Translations under genes and position numbers: made by a program | In this document: positions 51,320 through 59,876 of the stretch, piece after piece | Layout: every line of letters starts with the position of its first letter | Position numbering within the stretch: the stretch's first letter is position 1 | NCBI RefSeq assembly: GCF_000739575.1 | Contig: NZ_BBJO01000001.1 | Location: 62,001 to 126,000, forward strand | DNA: 64,000 nucleotides | DNA from: Halobellus rufus | GTDB lineage: Archaea; Halobacteriota; Halobacteria; Halobacteriales; Haloferacaceae | Direction of reading: 5' to 3' | The notes under the pieces: generated by a model | The model's database searches: none | Seen by the model: only the letters and a program-made list of their open reading frames with translations | What the model was told of the DNA's origin: nothing

Positions 51320-51817
51320 ATGACGGACTGGCGATGGGTGACTGACACTGGCGCGGTGGGCGAAATGCCCGTCAGAGTCCTTCCAAATAAACAGGCCGAG
51401 TTCCTTGATCTTGATTTCTTAGAGGCCGTTCAAGAGGTCCAAATTAGATATGAACAGGCGGTCAAGACACGAATTGCTCCAGGCGACATGTGTATCTTTA
51501 CCGCCAGAATTAGTGATGTCAACACCGAGACGGAGCCAAAGATAATCACGGTGGAAGTGCTGGACGCCGAGTTCATCCAGCAAGATGAGGAGAATCGCAC
51601 CGAGATTGATGAAATGATGGAGCATCTTGATGAAGCACGTCAGCGACGGCAGGAACAACGGGCCAACGAAACCTGTGACAATTGTGCTTCAATTGAGAGC
51701 GGCACCCGATTGTCTGTAGAGCGAAAGCAAGGGGGACGCGATCTACATTACTGCGCACAGTGTGGTCGGTTGCTCTCTACCGAAGAGTATCAAGAGTGGA
51801 TAGAGATTCACAATTAG
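51320..51817 (+). CDS. Hypothetical protein with C-terminal zinc motif
   Basis: The 165-residue protein has an N-terminal beta-rich part with GDMCIFTARISDVNTETEPKIITVEV, a charged helix (EIDEMMEHLDEARQRRQEQRA), and a C-terminal pair CDNCASIE...CAQCGRLLS forming a zinc knuckle. The ATG at 51320 is chosen over TTG 51317. No family recognised. The combination of zinc motif and charged helix suggests binding to nucleic acid or a partner, but that is inference. Confidence 0.58.
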   Translation: MTDWRWVTDTGAVGEMPVRVLPNKQAEFLDLDFLEAVQEVQIRYEQAVKTRIAPGDMCIFTARISDVNTETEPKIITVEVLDAEFIQQDEENRTEIDEMMEHLDEARQRRQEQRANETCDNCASIESGTRLSVERKQGGRDLHYCAQCGRLLSTEEYQEWIEIHN

Positions 51818-51972
51818 CTCGAATTGAGAAATCCGTTAGTGACAACGGCGACTCATCGGCGGTCAGATTGATCCCGAAACCCTCCTCGGCTTCAAGAACG
51901 TAGTCAACATCTTCTTCCAGCATCCCTACCAGCGTTTTTCGACCCCTCGAGAAGTAGAGGACAGAACAACCG

Positions 51973-52326
51973 ATGATCGACACGGATAGCCCACATTCGT
52001 TCGAGCAGCTCCGCGACCAATTCGAAGACGAGTGCGTCCTCACCGCGCTTGATCGAGCAGACTCTTCAGAGGGCAAGACCTTGGAAGTTCTCTTCCTCGA
52101 TGATGAGTCTGGCCGTATCTACCGCGTCCTCAACGCAACTCGTGGCGCACCTGACTCAGGCTGGTTCGTCATCGCCCTCGCAGGACCGAACCCTCAAGAC
52201 GGTTTCGAGCGCCTGCGTCGCATCCACGACTCCGACACCCACCGAGTCCTCACCACCCAGGTCAAGAAGAACGACCAAGAAACGGGAACTCGATCTGCAG
52301 AACCTTGCTCCGAAACACCCGAATAG
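51973..52326 (+). CDS. Hypothetical protein, 117 residues
   Basis: The frame codes for an acidic protein with SFEQLRDQFEDECVLTALDRADSSEGKTLEVLFLDDESGRIYRVL, a pattern of beta strands and helices. The C-terminal 20 residues are polar. The following 217 bases contain a protein-like frame in another phase ending EFTLHRISQGRIRL, which has no start and may be the relic of a second gene. No family recognised. Confidence 0.5.
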   Translation: MIDTDSPHSFEQLRDQFEDECVLTALDRADSSEGKTLEVLFLDDESGRIYRVLNATRGAPDSGWFVIALAGPNPQDGFERLRRIHDSDTHRVLTTQVKKNDQETGTRSAEPCSETPE

Positions 52327-52543
52327 CGTTCTCGACTTACAGAACGCCCTCAAGAGCATCGTCAGCCAGCACAAGCATAGATTAGCGATCAGACACGTGG
52401 GCGTTTTTCACTCCCCTGCCAGCAGGTGGAGGAATCGTATCGTGAGTTCACACTCCACCGCATCAGCCAGGGACGCATCCGACTCGTCCCCAACGCTGCC
52501 TCAGAGTACTGACCGACGTGACGAACGCGCTCGTAATGAAACG

Positions 52544-52978
52544 ATGGATGTCGCGCTCCTCAAGCAGGGCGGCATCTACTCAGTAACCGGCGAGTCCGGG
52601 GAGACCTACACTATCGACCTCATCGACGAAACGTGTACTTGTCCGGATTACCAAGATCGCGATCCAGAGGGCGGCTGTAAGCACGTCCGACGTGTCGCTA
52701 TCGAAGTTGAAGAAGAGACGGTCCCCCGCCCCGACGGGAAACTCCCGTCATCGGCACTCACCACATCAATCCAAGAGGACGACGACAACGACGTCCGTGA
52801 GGACGCTGACTACCAGCAGGCAGAAGCCGCCATCATCGACGCCATCCAAGACCGCGAGGAAGAAATCGCCCGGCTTCAGTCAGAGATTGAGGCGCTCGAA
52901 TTCGTCACCGACACGCTCGAGGCCATCCGCAACCCTGACGAGGACTTTAGTCTCGACGCGATTCGAGACCAGCGGTAG
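52544..52978 (+). CDS. SWIM zinc-finger protein, short
   Basis: The 144-residue protein begins MDVALLKQGG, has the SWIM motif ETCTCPDYQDRDPEGGCKHVRRVAIE (CxC...CxH, about 30-52), an acidic linker, then a coiled coil DAIQDREEEIARLQSEIEALEFVTDTLEAI. SWIM fingers bind DNA or proteins. The ATG at 52544 is selected because upstream in-frame residues look like out-of-frame sequence. A second SWIM protein lies at 60879-61760 in the same region. Confidence 0.62.
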   Translation: MDVALLKQGGIYSVTGESGETYTIDLIDETCTCPDYQDRDPEGGCKHVRRVAIEVEEETVPRPDGKLPSSALTTSIQEDDDNDVREDADYQQAEAAIIDAIQDREEEIARLQSEIEALEFVTDTLEAIRNPDEDFSLDAIRDQR

Positions 52979-52999
52979 ATTACCTACAGCTCCACACCT

Positions 53000-53251
53000 A
53001 TGAATTCGTCCACTCACCACGATCGAACGGTAACCATCGACGTGCAGATTCCCCTTGGTGCAACAGAGGACCTCGACGAATCAATTCCAGCCGACATCTA
53101 CCCCGACTGGCTTCAAGAACGCCTCAATGAGGCGCTCTCCAATCTCTCTGCCACCCCTGACCATCCCGGTGTTCTCGAGGTCGACGTCGACGCCATCACG
53201 GTAACCGAAGTCACGAGGCACGAATCGGGCCCCGCTTACCGCCCCAAGTAA
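53000..53251 (+). CDS. Hypothetical protein, 83 residues
   Basis: This acidic protein has HHDRTVTIDVQIPLGATEDLDESIPADIYPDWLQERLNEALSNL and ends with LEVDVDAITVTEVTRHE. The alternating strands and a helix suggest a small alpha/beta fold. It lies 22 bases after the SWIM gene and in the same orientation. No family recognised. Confidence 0.55.
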   Translation: MNSSTHHDRTVTIDVQIPLGATEDLDESIPADIYPDWLQERLNEALSNLSATPDHPGVLEVDVDAITVTEVTRHESGPAYRPK

Positions 53252-53312
53252 CTACTATTTCGAGCCCAATTTTTTCTCCTCCGTTACAGAGGCGAAGAGG
53301 TTTCAAAAACAG

Positions 53313-53777
53313 ATGACAGACAGCACTCGAGACGAGGACGCCGTTGCCTCGCTTTTCGTCCCTGACGACACCTCACAAGCCGCACTCATTGATCTTTTCG
53401 ACACGCTGGAACGTGCCGGCTTTGGTATCGCCCTCCGCGATGGCTACGACTCCCAAGACGCCATCGCGTACGACCTCACCACGACCAATTCGCTCAACGA
53501 CATTGTTCCTTCTCCCGGCTCGCCCGAAGACTACGACGCTGCCTATCGAGAGATGCAAACATACATCCTCAGTGGCCCAGCCTTTGAAGCCGCTATCACC
53601 GTTCTCGCAGCCCATACGGCAGTCGCAACGCAACACCTCATCGACGGCGAGCGCGCAGATCCAGACATCGACGATCTAGATGAACGCTCACTCGAGTCGG
53701 CAATCTCTGAAACCGAGACGCAGATCACTGATGCCCTGTACGAACGGGCCCTAGAGAACGTGGAGGTCGACGTATGA
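53313..53777 (+). CDS. Hypothetical protein, 154 residues
   Basis: The sequence is acidic and soluble, with LIDLFDTLERAGFGIALRDGYDSQDAIAYDLTTTN at the front and a helical second half (PAFEAAITVLAAHTAVATQHLIDGE, ISETETQITDALYERALENV). It overlaps the next gene by 4 bases (ATGA), so both are probably translated together. No family recognised. Confidence 0.6.
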   Translation: MTDSTRDEDAVASLFVPDDTSQAALIDLFDTLERAGFGIALRDGYDSQDAIAYDLTTTNSLNDIVPSPGSPEDYDAAYREMQTYILSGPAFEAAITVLAAHTAVATQHLIDGERADPDIDDLDERSLESAISETETQITDALYERALENVEVDV

Positions 53778-54043
53778 CGTCTGAAAAGAACACGCCGGTT
53801 CCGATGACCTGCCCAGAGTGCGGCGGCCGGTCGTTCTCTTGGATCATCGAAGAAGTCCAGTTCGGCGACATCCAGAAGTACGAGAACGATACTTTCGAAG
53901 AGGTCGGTATGAAGCGCGGTGAGGTTGTCGGAAGTGACGTTGAAGAGGAAGGCGTCTACTGTACGAATTGCGATGAGCGCCGCGATCGCGACGAGCTCGT
54001 TCCTGCCGACGAGGAGACCGCCATCAACCAAGAGAGCGCGTGA
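53774..54043 (+). CDS. Zinc-ribbon protein, 89 residues
   Basis: The protein has MTCPECGGRSFSWIIEEVQFGDIQ and, after an acidic linker, VYCTNCDERRDRDEL: two CxxC pairs, one zinc ribbon. The coupling by an ATGA overlap to the preceding gene suggests a complex. The role is not recognised. Confidence 0.62.
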   Translation: MTSEKNTPVPMTCPECGGRSFSWIIEEVQFGDIQKYENDTFEEVGMKRGEVVGSDVEEEGVYCTNCDERRDRDELVPADEETAINQESA

Positions 54044-54122
54044 TTATCCCTTTCATCCCGTCGCCGGAGTAGTCCTGACTCACCAACACCCCCGGACTTC
54101 CGTCGTAACCTGATCCGATACT

Positions 54123-54665
54123 ATGTCCAACGCATCCACCACGCCATCCGACGACACCGATTCGGCCGCACCGTTCACCACTCTCAGCCGGCTTGCGTAC
54201 GCCCACGTGACGCACTCCCCGCTCCACGAACGCTATATGCCCTCGGGCAACTTCGAGGCTGTCGGCGAACCCGGCGAATTCGGCCCGATCGACCCCAAGA
54301 CCGGGGCTGAATACCACGCTCTCGGTGGCCTCAACCATCAGTACAACCGCGACTACAAGGTCGGTAGCTCATATCCAAAGACAGTCTTCGTTTACGCCGA
54401 GGATGCCTCCGGTGAATCCCTCTCCCACAATACACTCGAAGCCATCCTTGATGATCGGAATCTCTGGTCGGATGCACTTACACCCGTCCTCCTCCCGAAA
54501 GGTATCGAAGAAGACCAAGCAACCTGGTACTCCGCGTTCCAATTCCGTCCCCCGGAGCGCGCACCGAGCCTCCGCCGGGTCAAGCGCCAGCTCAACCGCG
54601 TCTTCGACGACGCCGAGATCTATCACGAAGACCCGTTCCTCGATGCTCGAATCTGGCACGAGTAG
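54123..54665 (+). CDS. Hypothetical protein, 180 residues
   Basis: The soluble protein has SRLAYAHVTHSPLHERYMPSGNFEAVGEPGEFGPIDPKTGAEYHALGGLNHQYN, then VFVYAEDASGES, and ends with a helix-rich part (RRVKRQLNRVFDDAEIYHEDPFLDA). No known catalytic motif was seen, though conserved-looking Gly/His/Tyr residues cluster near the middle. It belongs to the plus-strand accessory run. Confidence 0.6.
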   Translation: MSNASTTPSDDTDSAAPFTTLSRLAYAHVTHSPLHERYMPSGNFEAVGEPGEFGPIDPKTGAEYHALGGLNHQYNRDYKVGSSYPKTVFVYAEDASGESLSHNTLEAILDDRNLWSDALTPVLLPKGIEEDQATWYSAFQFRPPERAPSLRRVKRQLNRVFDDAEIYHEDPFLDARIWHE

Positions 54666-54713
54666 CCGCACCACCTGTTGTTTTTCACCTCCATCTGAAG
54701 TGAGGTGCACAAA

Positions 54714-55199
54714 ATGCGATCGTTCCTTCCACCGTCAGAATTCGCTCTCTCGGACCTGCCTGAGAGACTCGATGTCGAACAGCAGCTCAAGAACCGACAA
54801 GGAGTCCATATGGCGTTTGCGACGACAGCTCTCACGGTCGACATACTCGGTCGTGATCAAGGCGAACGCCACGATGCCCTGAAGGGACTCGTCCAAGCGT
54901 GGGACTACATCGCCCGCCAACACGGCGAGGACGTCCACGTCGAGTACACCGGGAAGCCGTGGCAGTCGCTCAACATCAATGTCATCGACCGCACCGGCGA
55001 GCCCGCAGCAGGAGATGAAATCACCCAATACGGTGTGCTCAACACGGAACGAGACACCCTCCTCAAGCTCGGTCAGTTCGGCCCGACACTCACAACGAAC
55101 CGTGGGAAGGCGGCCAAGCAGGCACAAGCGGACAGCCACCTCGAACTCGTCGAGGTCACGAGTATTCCGCTCGATCAAAGCAGTCCACTCTCGCACTAA
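54714..55199 (+). CDS. Hypothetical protein, 161 residues
   Basis: The front is MRSFLPPSEFALSDLPERLD, followed by RQGVHMAFATTALTVDILGRDQGERHDALKGLVQAWDYIARQ and a beta-rich end (KPWQSLNINVIDRTGEPAAGDEI). GAGGTG lies 7 bases before ATG 54714 and supports that start over GTG 54705. No family recognised. It precedes the next gene by 12 bases. Confidence 0.58.
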   Translation: MRSFLPPSEFALSDLPERLDVEQQLKNRQGVHMAFATTALTVDILGRDQGERHDALKGLVQAWDYIARQHGEDVHVEYTGKPWQSLNINVIDRTGEPAAGDEITQYGVLNTERDTLLKLGQFGPTLTTNRGKAAKQAQADSHLELVEVTSIPLDQSSPLSH

Positions 55200-55211
55200 C
55201 TAAAAGTGAAT

Positions 55212-55601
55212 ATGACCTCAGAACCCCAGCGCCAGCTTCCCACCGAAACGTCCGACGCCGTCTCCGCACACATCGGCGCCAGTGAAGAGGCCAGTGACCT
55301 CACCTTCCAAGACGCCATCGAGGCGCTCCGAGAAGGGATCGATGGCTACGGGGACCGGGTTCACGCAACCGCCGAAGTCCTCCGCACCGTCGACGTCCTC
55401 GGGATCCCGAACAACATCCTGACCCACCCCCGCGTTGAACAAGGTATCTGGCGATACAACCACGACGCAGACACCGTCCGCCGCGAGATCGAGATCACCA
55501 TCGAGCGCGAAGCAGACGACGACGACGTCACCGTCGACGAGATTGTCGCCGCGTATCGCGTCGCCGCCGCCCGTCTCGACACGCCTATCGACGTGGACTA
55601 A
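55212..55601 (+). CDS. Hypothetical protein, 129 residues
   Basis: The acidic protein has a helical centre (TFQDAIEALREGIDGYGDRVHATAEVLRTVDVLGIPNNILTHPRVEQGIWRYNHD) and an acidic C-terminal helix. A GTG at 55206 is an alternative start. It follows its upstream neighbour by 12 bases. No family recognised. Confidence 0.57.
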   Translation: MTSEPQRQLPTETSDAVSAHIGASEEASDLTFQDAIEALREGIDGYGDRVHATAEVLRTVDVLGIPNNILTHPRVEQGIWRYNHDADTVRREIEITIEREADDDDVTVDEIVAAYRVAAARLDTPIDVD

Positions 55602-55671
55602 CCCACCACGTCCAAATCCGCTAGTAGCCCCGCGGGGTGTCAAACCCAGCAGCTCCCTTCTCAAGCCTTCC

Positions 55672-56070
55672 ATGACAGTCATCGTCATCAACATCAAAGA
55701 AGAGCGAATCGACTCCGAAGATCAATCCCCCTCAGACGTTCTTGAGTCACTCCTCATCCTCACCAAATCGCCGGACGATGATACTGTCAGTCCCGAATAC
55801 GTCCAGAAACTCCTCCGTCAGCTTCCGTCCAACGCACTCAAAATCCGGCAATCAATTCACGAACCGGACTGGGGGTTCGGAGAGCCCTGTCCTGTCTGTG
55901 GGACCGAAGCACTGAGCGCCATGACGGTCAGCGAAGACATTTACAACTCGAGTCACGGCGAGTTCGAGTACGTCAAGACTGGCGACGCGGACGGTCCCGT
56001 CCTCTCGGTTATCTGCCCCGAGTGCCGGGCGTACCTCTCGCACGTCCCGTACCAAAATCTGACCACCTGA
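55672..56070 (+). CDS. Hypothetical protein with zinc-ribbon motif, 132 residues
   Basis: The N-terminal half is acidic and helical (SDVLESLLILTKSPDDDTVSPEYVQKLLRQLPSNALK). The C-terminal half contains EPCPVCGTEALSAM and SVICPECRAYLSHV, a split zinc ribbon. The ATG at 55672 is chosen since the open frame upstream only shadows the preceding gene. Followed after 3 bases by the next start. Confidence 0.6.
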   Translation: MTVIVINIKEERIDSEDQSPSDVLESLLILTKSPDDDTVSPEYVQKLLRQLPSNALKIRQSIHEPDWGFGEPCPVCGTEALSAMTVSEDIYNSSHGEFEYVKTGDADGPVLSVICPECRAYLSHVPYQNLTT

Positions 56071-56073
56071 CCG

Positions 56074-56576
56074 ATGGCATCCATCGACACCGATCCCGAC
56101 TTGCTGTCGGATACTCACGGCCCTCGCCAAACGCCGTGTGGTGCTTCTTCGACGAGATCGACGATGTCCCGACTCTAACCGCCATCGAAGAACAGGGAGA
56201 GGTGTGGGAGGCCCTTCTCGACGGCGACCGACTCGGAATGGCAGTCGTCGATACCGTCGAGATGCCGTTCGTGAGTCGACTCGCCGTCACACCGAACGCG
56301 CGACGGATAGACATCACGACCGCAATTCTGGACCGACCCCAAGACGAGTATTCACGCCTCCGCTGTCGCTTTCACAAGGAAAATCTGGCAGGTATCAGAC
56401 TCGTCGAATCCACCGGGTTCCACCGGAAACAGGAGGGTCGCCATGGCGAGCTCTGGTGGTACGATATACAGGTCAACGACGTCGGGGAGGGAGACCAATT
56501 CGACACGGAGAGCGACACTACCGCGGTATCCTCAACGTCCGCTTCAACGGCGTCCCGATCAGGAGGTAACCGATGA
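56074..56576 (+). pseudogene. GNAT-like acetyltransferase, probably frameshifted near its start
   Basis: The main part, in phase from about 56120 to 56576, reads PSPNAVWCFFDEIDDVPTLTAIEEQGEVWEALLDGDRLGMAVVDTVE and then SRLAVTPNARRIDITTAILDRPQDEY and ENLAGIRLVESTGFHRK. The latter fits GNAT acetyl-CoA motifs. The natural start MASIDTDPDLLSD (ATG 56074, 3 bases after the previous stop) is in another phase and stops soon. One added base at about 56110-56125 would join them. Otherwise translation could begin at GTG 56135. The end overlaps the next gene by 4 bases. Confidence 0.55.
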
Positions 56577-57088
56577 TCGACCACGACACCCGTATCAACC
56601 CCGACTGGACCGTTGCACAGCTCATCGATCTCTACGATGGCCATACGTACGAGACGAAACACGACCATCCCGACCGCTTCATCTGCGACTTCTGTGCCGC
56701 TGGCGTCGCCTATGCGAGCACTCCCCGTGTCGCACAGTACGTTACCGATCGCGTCCTCAATCCCGACCATCCTGTCTGGCAGTCCAAAATGCGCGCGCAT
56801 CCCGGGAAGCGGCCGCTCACGCCACTCGCGACCTACTGCGAGGACTGCGCCGCGCGCCGCCTCTACTTTCCGTGTGAGGGTTTCAACGAGGCCCGAGTGT
56901 TCTTCACCCTCGAAGAGGATCGCACGATTTCGAATCCCGAGGTTACGGACGTCTCGTCGGCCGACGACGGAATACCCTGGAACCCCCGTGAACTCTCCGA
57001 AAAGATCACAGGCGTCCCTTGGGAGGCGAACGCCATCCTTGCCGGGGATGAACTCTGGGGGCATGAAAGCATCCTGGTCAAGCATTAA
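56573..57088 (+). CDS. Hypothetical protein with cysteine pairs, 171 residues
   Basis: The protein reads DWTVAQLIDLYDGHTYETKHDHPDRFICDFCAAGVAYASTPRVAQYV and later ATYCEDCAARRLYFPCEGF. CDFC and CEDC plus a further cysteine could hold a zinc ion. It overlaps the GNAT-like gene by 4 bases (ATGA). No family recognised. Confidence 0.6.
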   Translation: MIDHDTRINPDWTVAQLIDLYDGHTYETKHDHPDRFICDFCAAGVAYASTPRVAQYVTDRVLNPDHPVWQSKMRAHPGKRPLTPLATYCEDCAARRLYFPCEGFNEARVFFTLEEDRTISNPEVTDVSSADDGIPWNPRELSEKITGVPWEANAILAGDELWGHESILVKH

Positions 57089-57166
57089 AAGTCTGCAAGC
57101 AATTTCACTAGATGATACGAACACAACAGCATAGCCGTGAAGCGTCCGGAAGCCGCATTTGAGAGA

Positions 57167-57964
57167 ATGACCGATAGTCAGTCAGAGGACACCACATGTC
57201 CAACGTGTGGCAAGGACGATTTCAGCAGTAGAGGGTATATGAAACGACACCACACACGGGTCCATGGTGAATCCATTGCGGGGGTCGAACTAACCTGTGC
57301 GAATTGTGGAGATACTTATCGAGAAAAGCCTAACCGAGTGGAACGGTCAAGTTTCTGTTCAGTCGAATGCCATAACGAGTTTCGGTCCAATAATTGGACC
57401 GGAGAGAAGGCTCCGAACTGGAAAGGTGGAGAGGTCACACTGAATTGCGAACAATGCGGTGACGAATACAAACTAATCCCCGCCGAAGCTGAACGAGGGT
57501 CCCGATTCTGTTCCATAGCCTGCAAAGCAACCCATATGCGTGAGTCGGGTCAGTGGAGAAAAGAAAATAACCCACGGTGGACCGGCGGGGAGAGACCAAA
57601 ATACAATGGAAACTGGGTATATGCTCGTAAGCAAGCACGAGAGCGGGATTCGTTCGAGTGTCAATTGTGCGGGGTTCATGAATCTGAGTTTGAGCGCGAG
57701 TTAGATGTTCACCACATCATTCGAGTTGCTGACTTCGATGATCCACAGCAGGCCCACACCCTCGAGAATCTCGTGACACTCTGTCGGTCGTGTCACATTA
57801 CAGTTGAGGACATCGACATCCGCGAACTCGTTAAGTGGGACGGATCACTCGATCCGCAAGTCCTCGGCCACGCACGCTGTGAGTATCGCGCGTTCACTCG
57901 GAAGATGCTCGAGAAGGGACAGACTCGAACTGCGTTCCGTGACCACGTTCGCGGAGACAACTGA
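57167..57964 (+). CDS. HNH endonuclease with zinc fingers
   Basis: The 265-residue protein has an N-terminal C2H2 finger (CPTCGKDDFSSRGYMKRHHTRVH), two treble-clef-like CxxC modules (CANCGDTY...CSVECH and CEQCGDEY...CSIACK), and a C-terminal HNH nuclease. The HNH motif runs CQLCGVHESEFERELDVHHIIRVADFDDPQQAHTLENLVTLCRSCH. This resembles free-standing homing endonucleases. The DNA is clearly more AT-rich in wobble positions than the genes on both sides, which suggests recent insertion into the run. GTG 57137 is an alternative start. Confidence 0.8.
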   Translation: MTDSQSEDTTCPTCGKDDFSSRGYMKRHHTRVHGESIAGVELTCANCGDTYREKPNRVERSSFCSVECHNEFRSNNWTGEKAPNWKGGEVTLNCEQCGDEYKLIPAEAERGSRFCSIACKATHMRESGQWRKENNPRWTGGERPKYNGNWVYARKQARERDSFECQLCGVHESEFERELDVHHIIRVADFDDPQQAHTLENLVTLCRSCHITVEDIDIRELVKWDGSLDPQVLGHARCEYRAFTRKMLEKGQTRTAFRDHVRGDN

Positions 57965-58023
57965 CGTTTGGCACTGCCGGGAGGTGGAGTTTTTTCGTCG
58001 CCGATAGACAGCGAGCGCCTCTT

Positions 58024-59022
58024 ATGACCGACTCGACCAGAACTCCTCAAGCGCAGCTCACGGGGCTCGACTACAAGGGACACGTCCTCGAACAACCTCC
58101 TGCGGAGCGAGTAACGGCTTCCGTGGAGACAGCCGAAGACCTCTACGCGGCAGACGAAGGCGACCTTCTCTGGATCGATGGCACCGAATACGCGGTCGTC
58201 AAGCGAAACTTCGGGATCTTCCACAGCCCGCTCTCAGTCGTCGCCGAAGACGGCACACAAGGGCGGCTCATCGGGGGCACCATCAACCAGCAGTCGTCGA
58301 TAGCCGGCATCGCGTGGACACACGACCTCCCCGAAGACGACGACGATCGCGCCCCGCAGCCGAGTGACTTGCTTGCGCGGTTTGACCGCGTCTACCGCCT
58401 CGAGGAAGACCGCCTCGACTGTCTCCACACCTGGACGCCCGATAGCGATCATCGCGTCTGCCCCGCGTGTGAAGAACGCAGTGGCGAACCGATACGTATC
58501 GAACAGCAGGCCGGAAAGGCCGTCGAACTCCGACAGTGTACGAACACCGACTGCCAACACATCTATCGGTACGTTCGACCCTTCCCGGAACCGGATACCG
58601 CAGCCCTCCTCATTTCTACGGGCACAGTGGACTCTCCCGCGCTCGGATCGGGATACACCACGAGTGAAACCGTCGACGAGTATGAACTCTCAGGAGTCTT
58701 CCGCTGTACCGAGCAGGACGATTTCAAGTTTCCCGTCGAGACGAACCGTGGTCGCGACGACGGCTTTTACTCAGCCTCTGAAGTCGCCGCGTTCTGCAAC
58801 CCAAAGCTCGATCACGACGATCCCGACAACCGCTTCGGTACCGTCACCGTCGACACCAACGACCGCACTGGGGGAACAGTCATCCGATGGCGCGACGCAC
58901 CAGGGAGTCAAGCGAGGATGACCGTCGAGTTTCAGGAGCTCGTCGGCGGAACGGGCTCGCCCACGCCGGACTACGACCGCGCTCTCGGCTGGAGCCTCAA
59001 CCGATACACACGACGCGAATAG
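58024..59022 (+). CDS. Hypothetical protein with zinc motif, 332 residues
   Basis: The protein starts with a beta-rich part (LTGLDYKGHVLEQPPAERVTASVETAEDLYAADEGDLLWIDGTEYAVV). It contains CLHTWTPDSDHRVCPACEERSG and RQCTNTDCQHIYRYV (CxxC/CxxxxC zinc-ribbon-like) in the middle, and ends acidic. No known family. It is one of the longest unknown proteins in the run and has 2 bases to the next gene, so translation is probably coupled. Confidence 0.6.
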   Translation: MTDSTRTPQAQLTGLDYKGHVLEQPPAERVTASVETAEDLYAADEGDLLWIDGTEYAVVKRNFGIFHSPLSVVAEDGTQGRLIGGTINQQSSIAGIAWTHDLPEDDDDRAPQPSDLLARFDRVYRLEEDRLDCLHTWTPDSDHRVCPACEERSGEPIRIEQQAGKAVELRQCTNTDCQHIYRYVRPFPEPDTAALLISTGTVDSPALGSGYTTSETVDEYELSGVFRCTEQDDFKFPVETNRGRDDGFYSASEVAAFCNPKLDHDDPDNRFGTVTVDTNDRTGGTVIRWRDAPGSQARMTVEFQELVGGTGSPTPDYDRALGWSLNRYTRRE

Positions 59023-59024
59023 CG

Positions 59025-59789
59025 ATGGCCACAGATAGTACATTCGAAGAGGACGTCATCTACCTCTGGCGAACGCTTCGCTCCATCGTCCTCGTACTCG
59101 TCTTCATCTTCGGCGCGATCATTACCAGTCTCATCGTCGGCTATGTGGGCATCGTCGTTCTCGATCAGGCCTCCCCAGTTGCCCAGCAGTCAGAGACGGC
59201 ACGCTTCCTCGCCTCCGCCGCGTTTAGTGAACTCGGATATGCGATCTTTGTCAGTGGTCTCCTCTACTGGAAAACGGACTTCCTCCCCGCAGGCCTTCGC
59301 TTCCGTCGTCCGACCCACCGCGACGCCCGCTGGATACTCGGCGGCATTCTCGTGATGATTGTCACAGAATACGTACTCACGTCCCTCTTCACGTTTTTCA
59401 ACGCTCCAACTGCACAGAACGCGGCTGCGATCGAGGCCACCAAACACGCCTCCCTTTCGATGTTCGGCGGGCTCATCGTCCTATCCCTTCTTATCACTGG
59501 ACCCTGCGAGGAAATCCTGTTTCGCGGCCTCATTCAAGGGTATCTCCGCAGGCACTTCTCTGCCATCGGAGCAATACTCCTCGCCAGCCTCTTTTTCGCG
59601 AGCGTGCATCTCTTCGCCTTGCAGGGATCTTTGAGCGGCATCCGAAATGTCCTCCTCTCACTCTTTGCGCTATCACTCATCCTCGGCTTCGCCTACGAGC
59701 GTACCGACTCACTCTTCGTCCCGATCCTCATTCACGGTAGCTATAACGCTATCCTCTTCGCCAATCTCGGCCTCAGTAACCTCTACTAA
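59025..59789 (+). CDS. CPBP family intramembrane glutamic endopeptidase, second copy
   Basis: The 254-residue polytopic protein shows GPCEEILFRGLIQGYLRR (glutamates and arginine), FASVHLFAL (histidine) and LIHGSYNAILF (histidine), the CPBP triad region. The start ATG at 59025 follows the upstream stop by 2 bases. It is embedded in a run of soluble unknown genes, which suggests it processes or protects against a product of the same cluster, as seen for Abi-type proteins. That is inference. Confidence 0.8.
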   Translation: MATDSTFEEDVIYLWRTLRSIVLVLVFIFGAIITSLIVGYVGIVVLDQASPVAQQSETARFLASAAFSELGYAIFVSGLLYWKTDFLPAGLRFRRPTHRDARWILGGILVMIVTEYVLTSLFTFFNAPTAQNAAAIEATKHASLSMFGGLIVLSLLITGPCEEILFRGLIQGYLRRHFSAIGAILLASLFFASVHLFALQGSLSGIRNVLLSLFALSLILGFAYERTDSLFVPILIHGSYNAILFANLGLSNLY

Positions 59790-59876
59790 CGGCCGTCCCG
59801 GTCTCACCCAAGCCATCCCGCTGTTCACACCTATTCTACCGGTATTTTTTAATATCGGATATACGACGAGTGGGCT

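Noticed and set aside
56022-56073. Start of the GNAT-like frame at 56022 (MPGVPLARPVPKSD)
   Set aside because: This leader lies inside the upstream zinc-ribbon gene in another phase and has no family character. A frameshift or a later GTG start is more likely.
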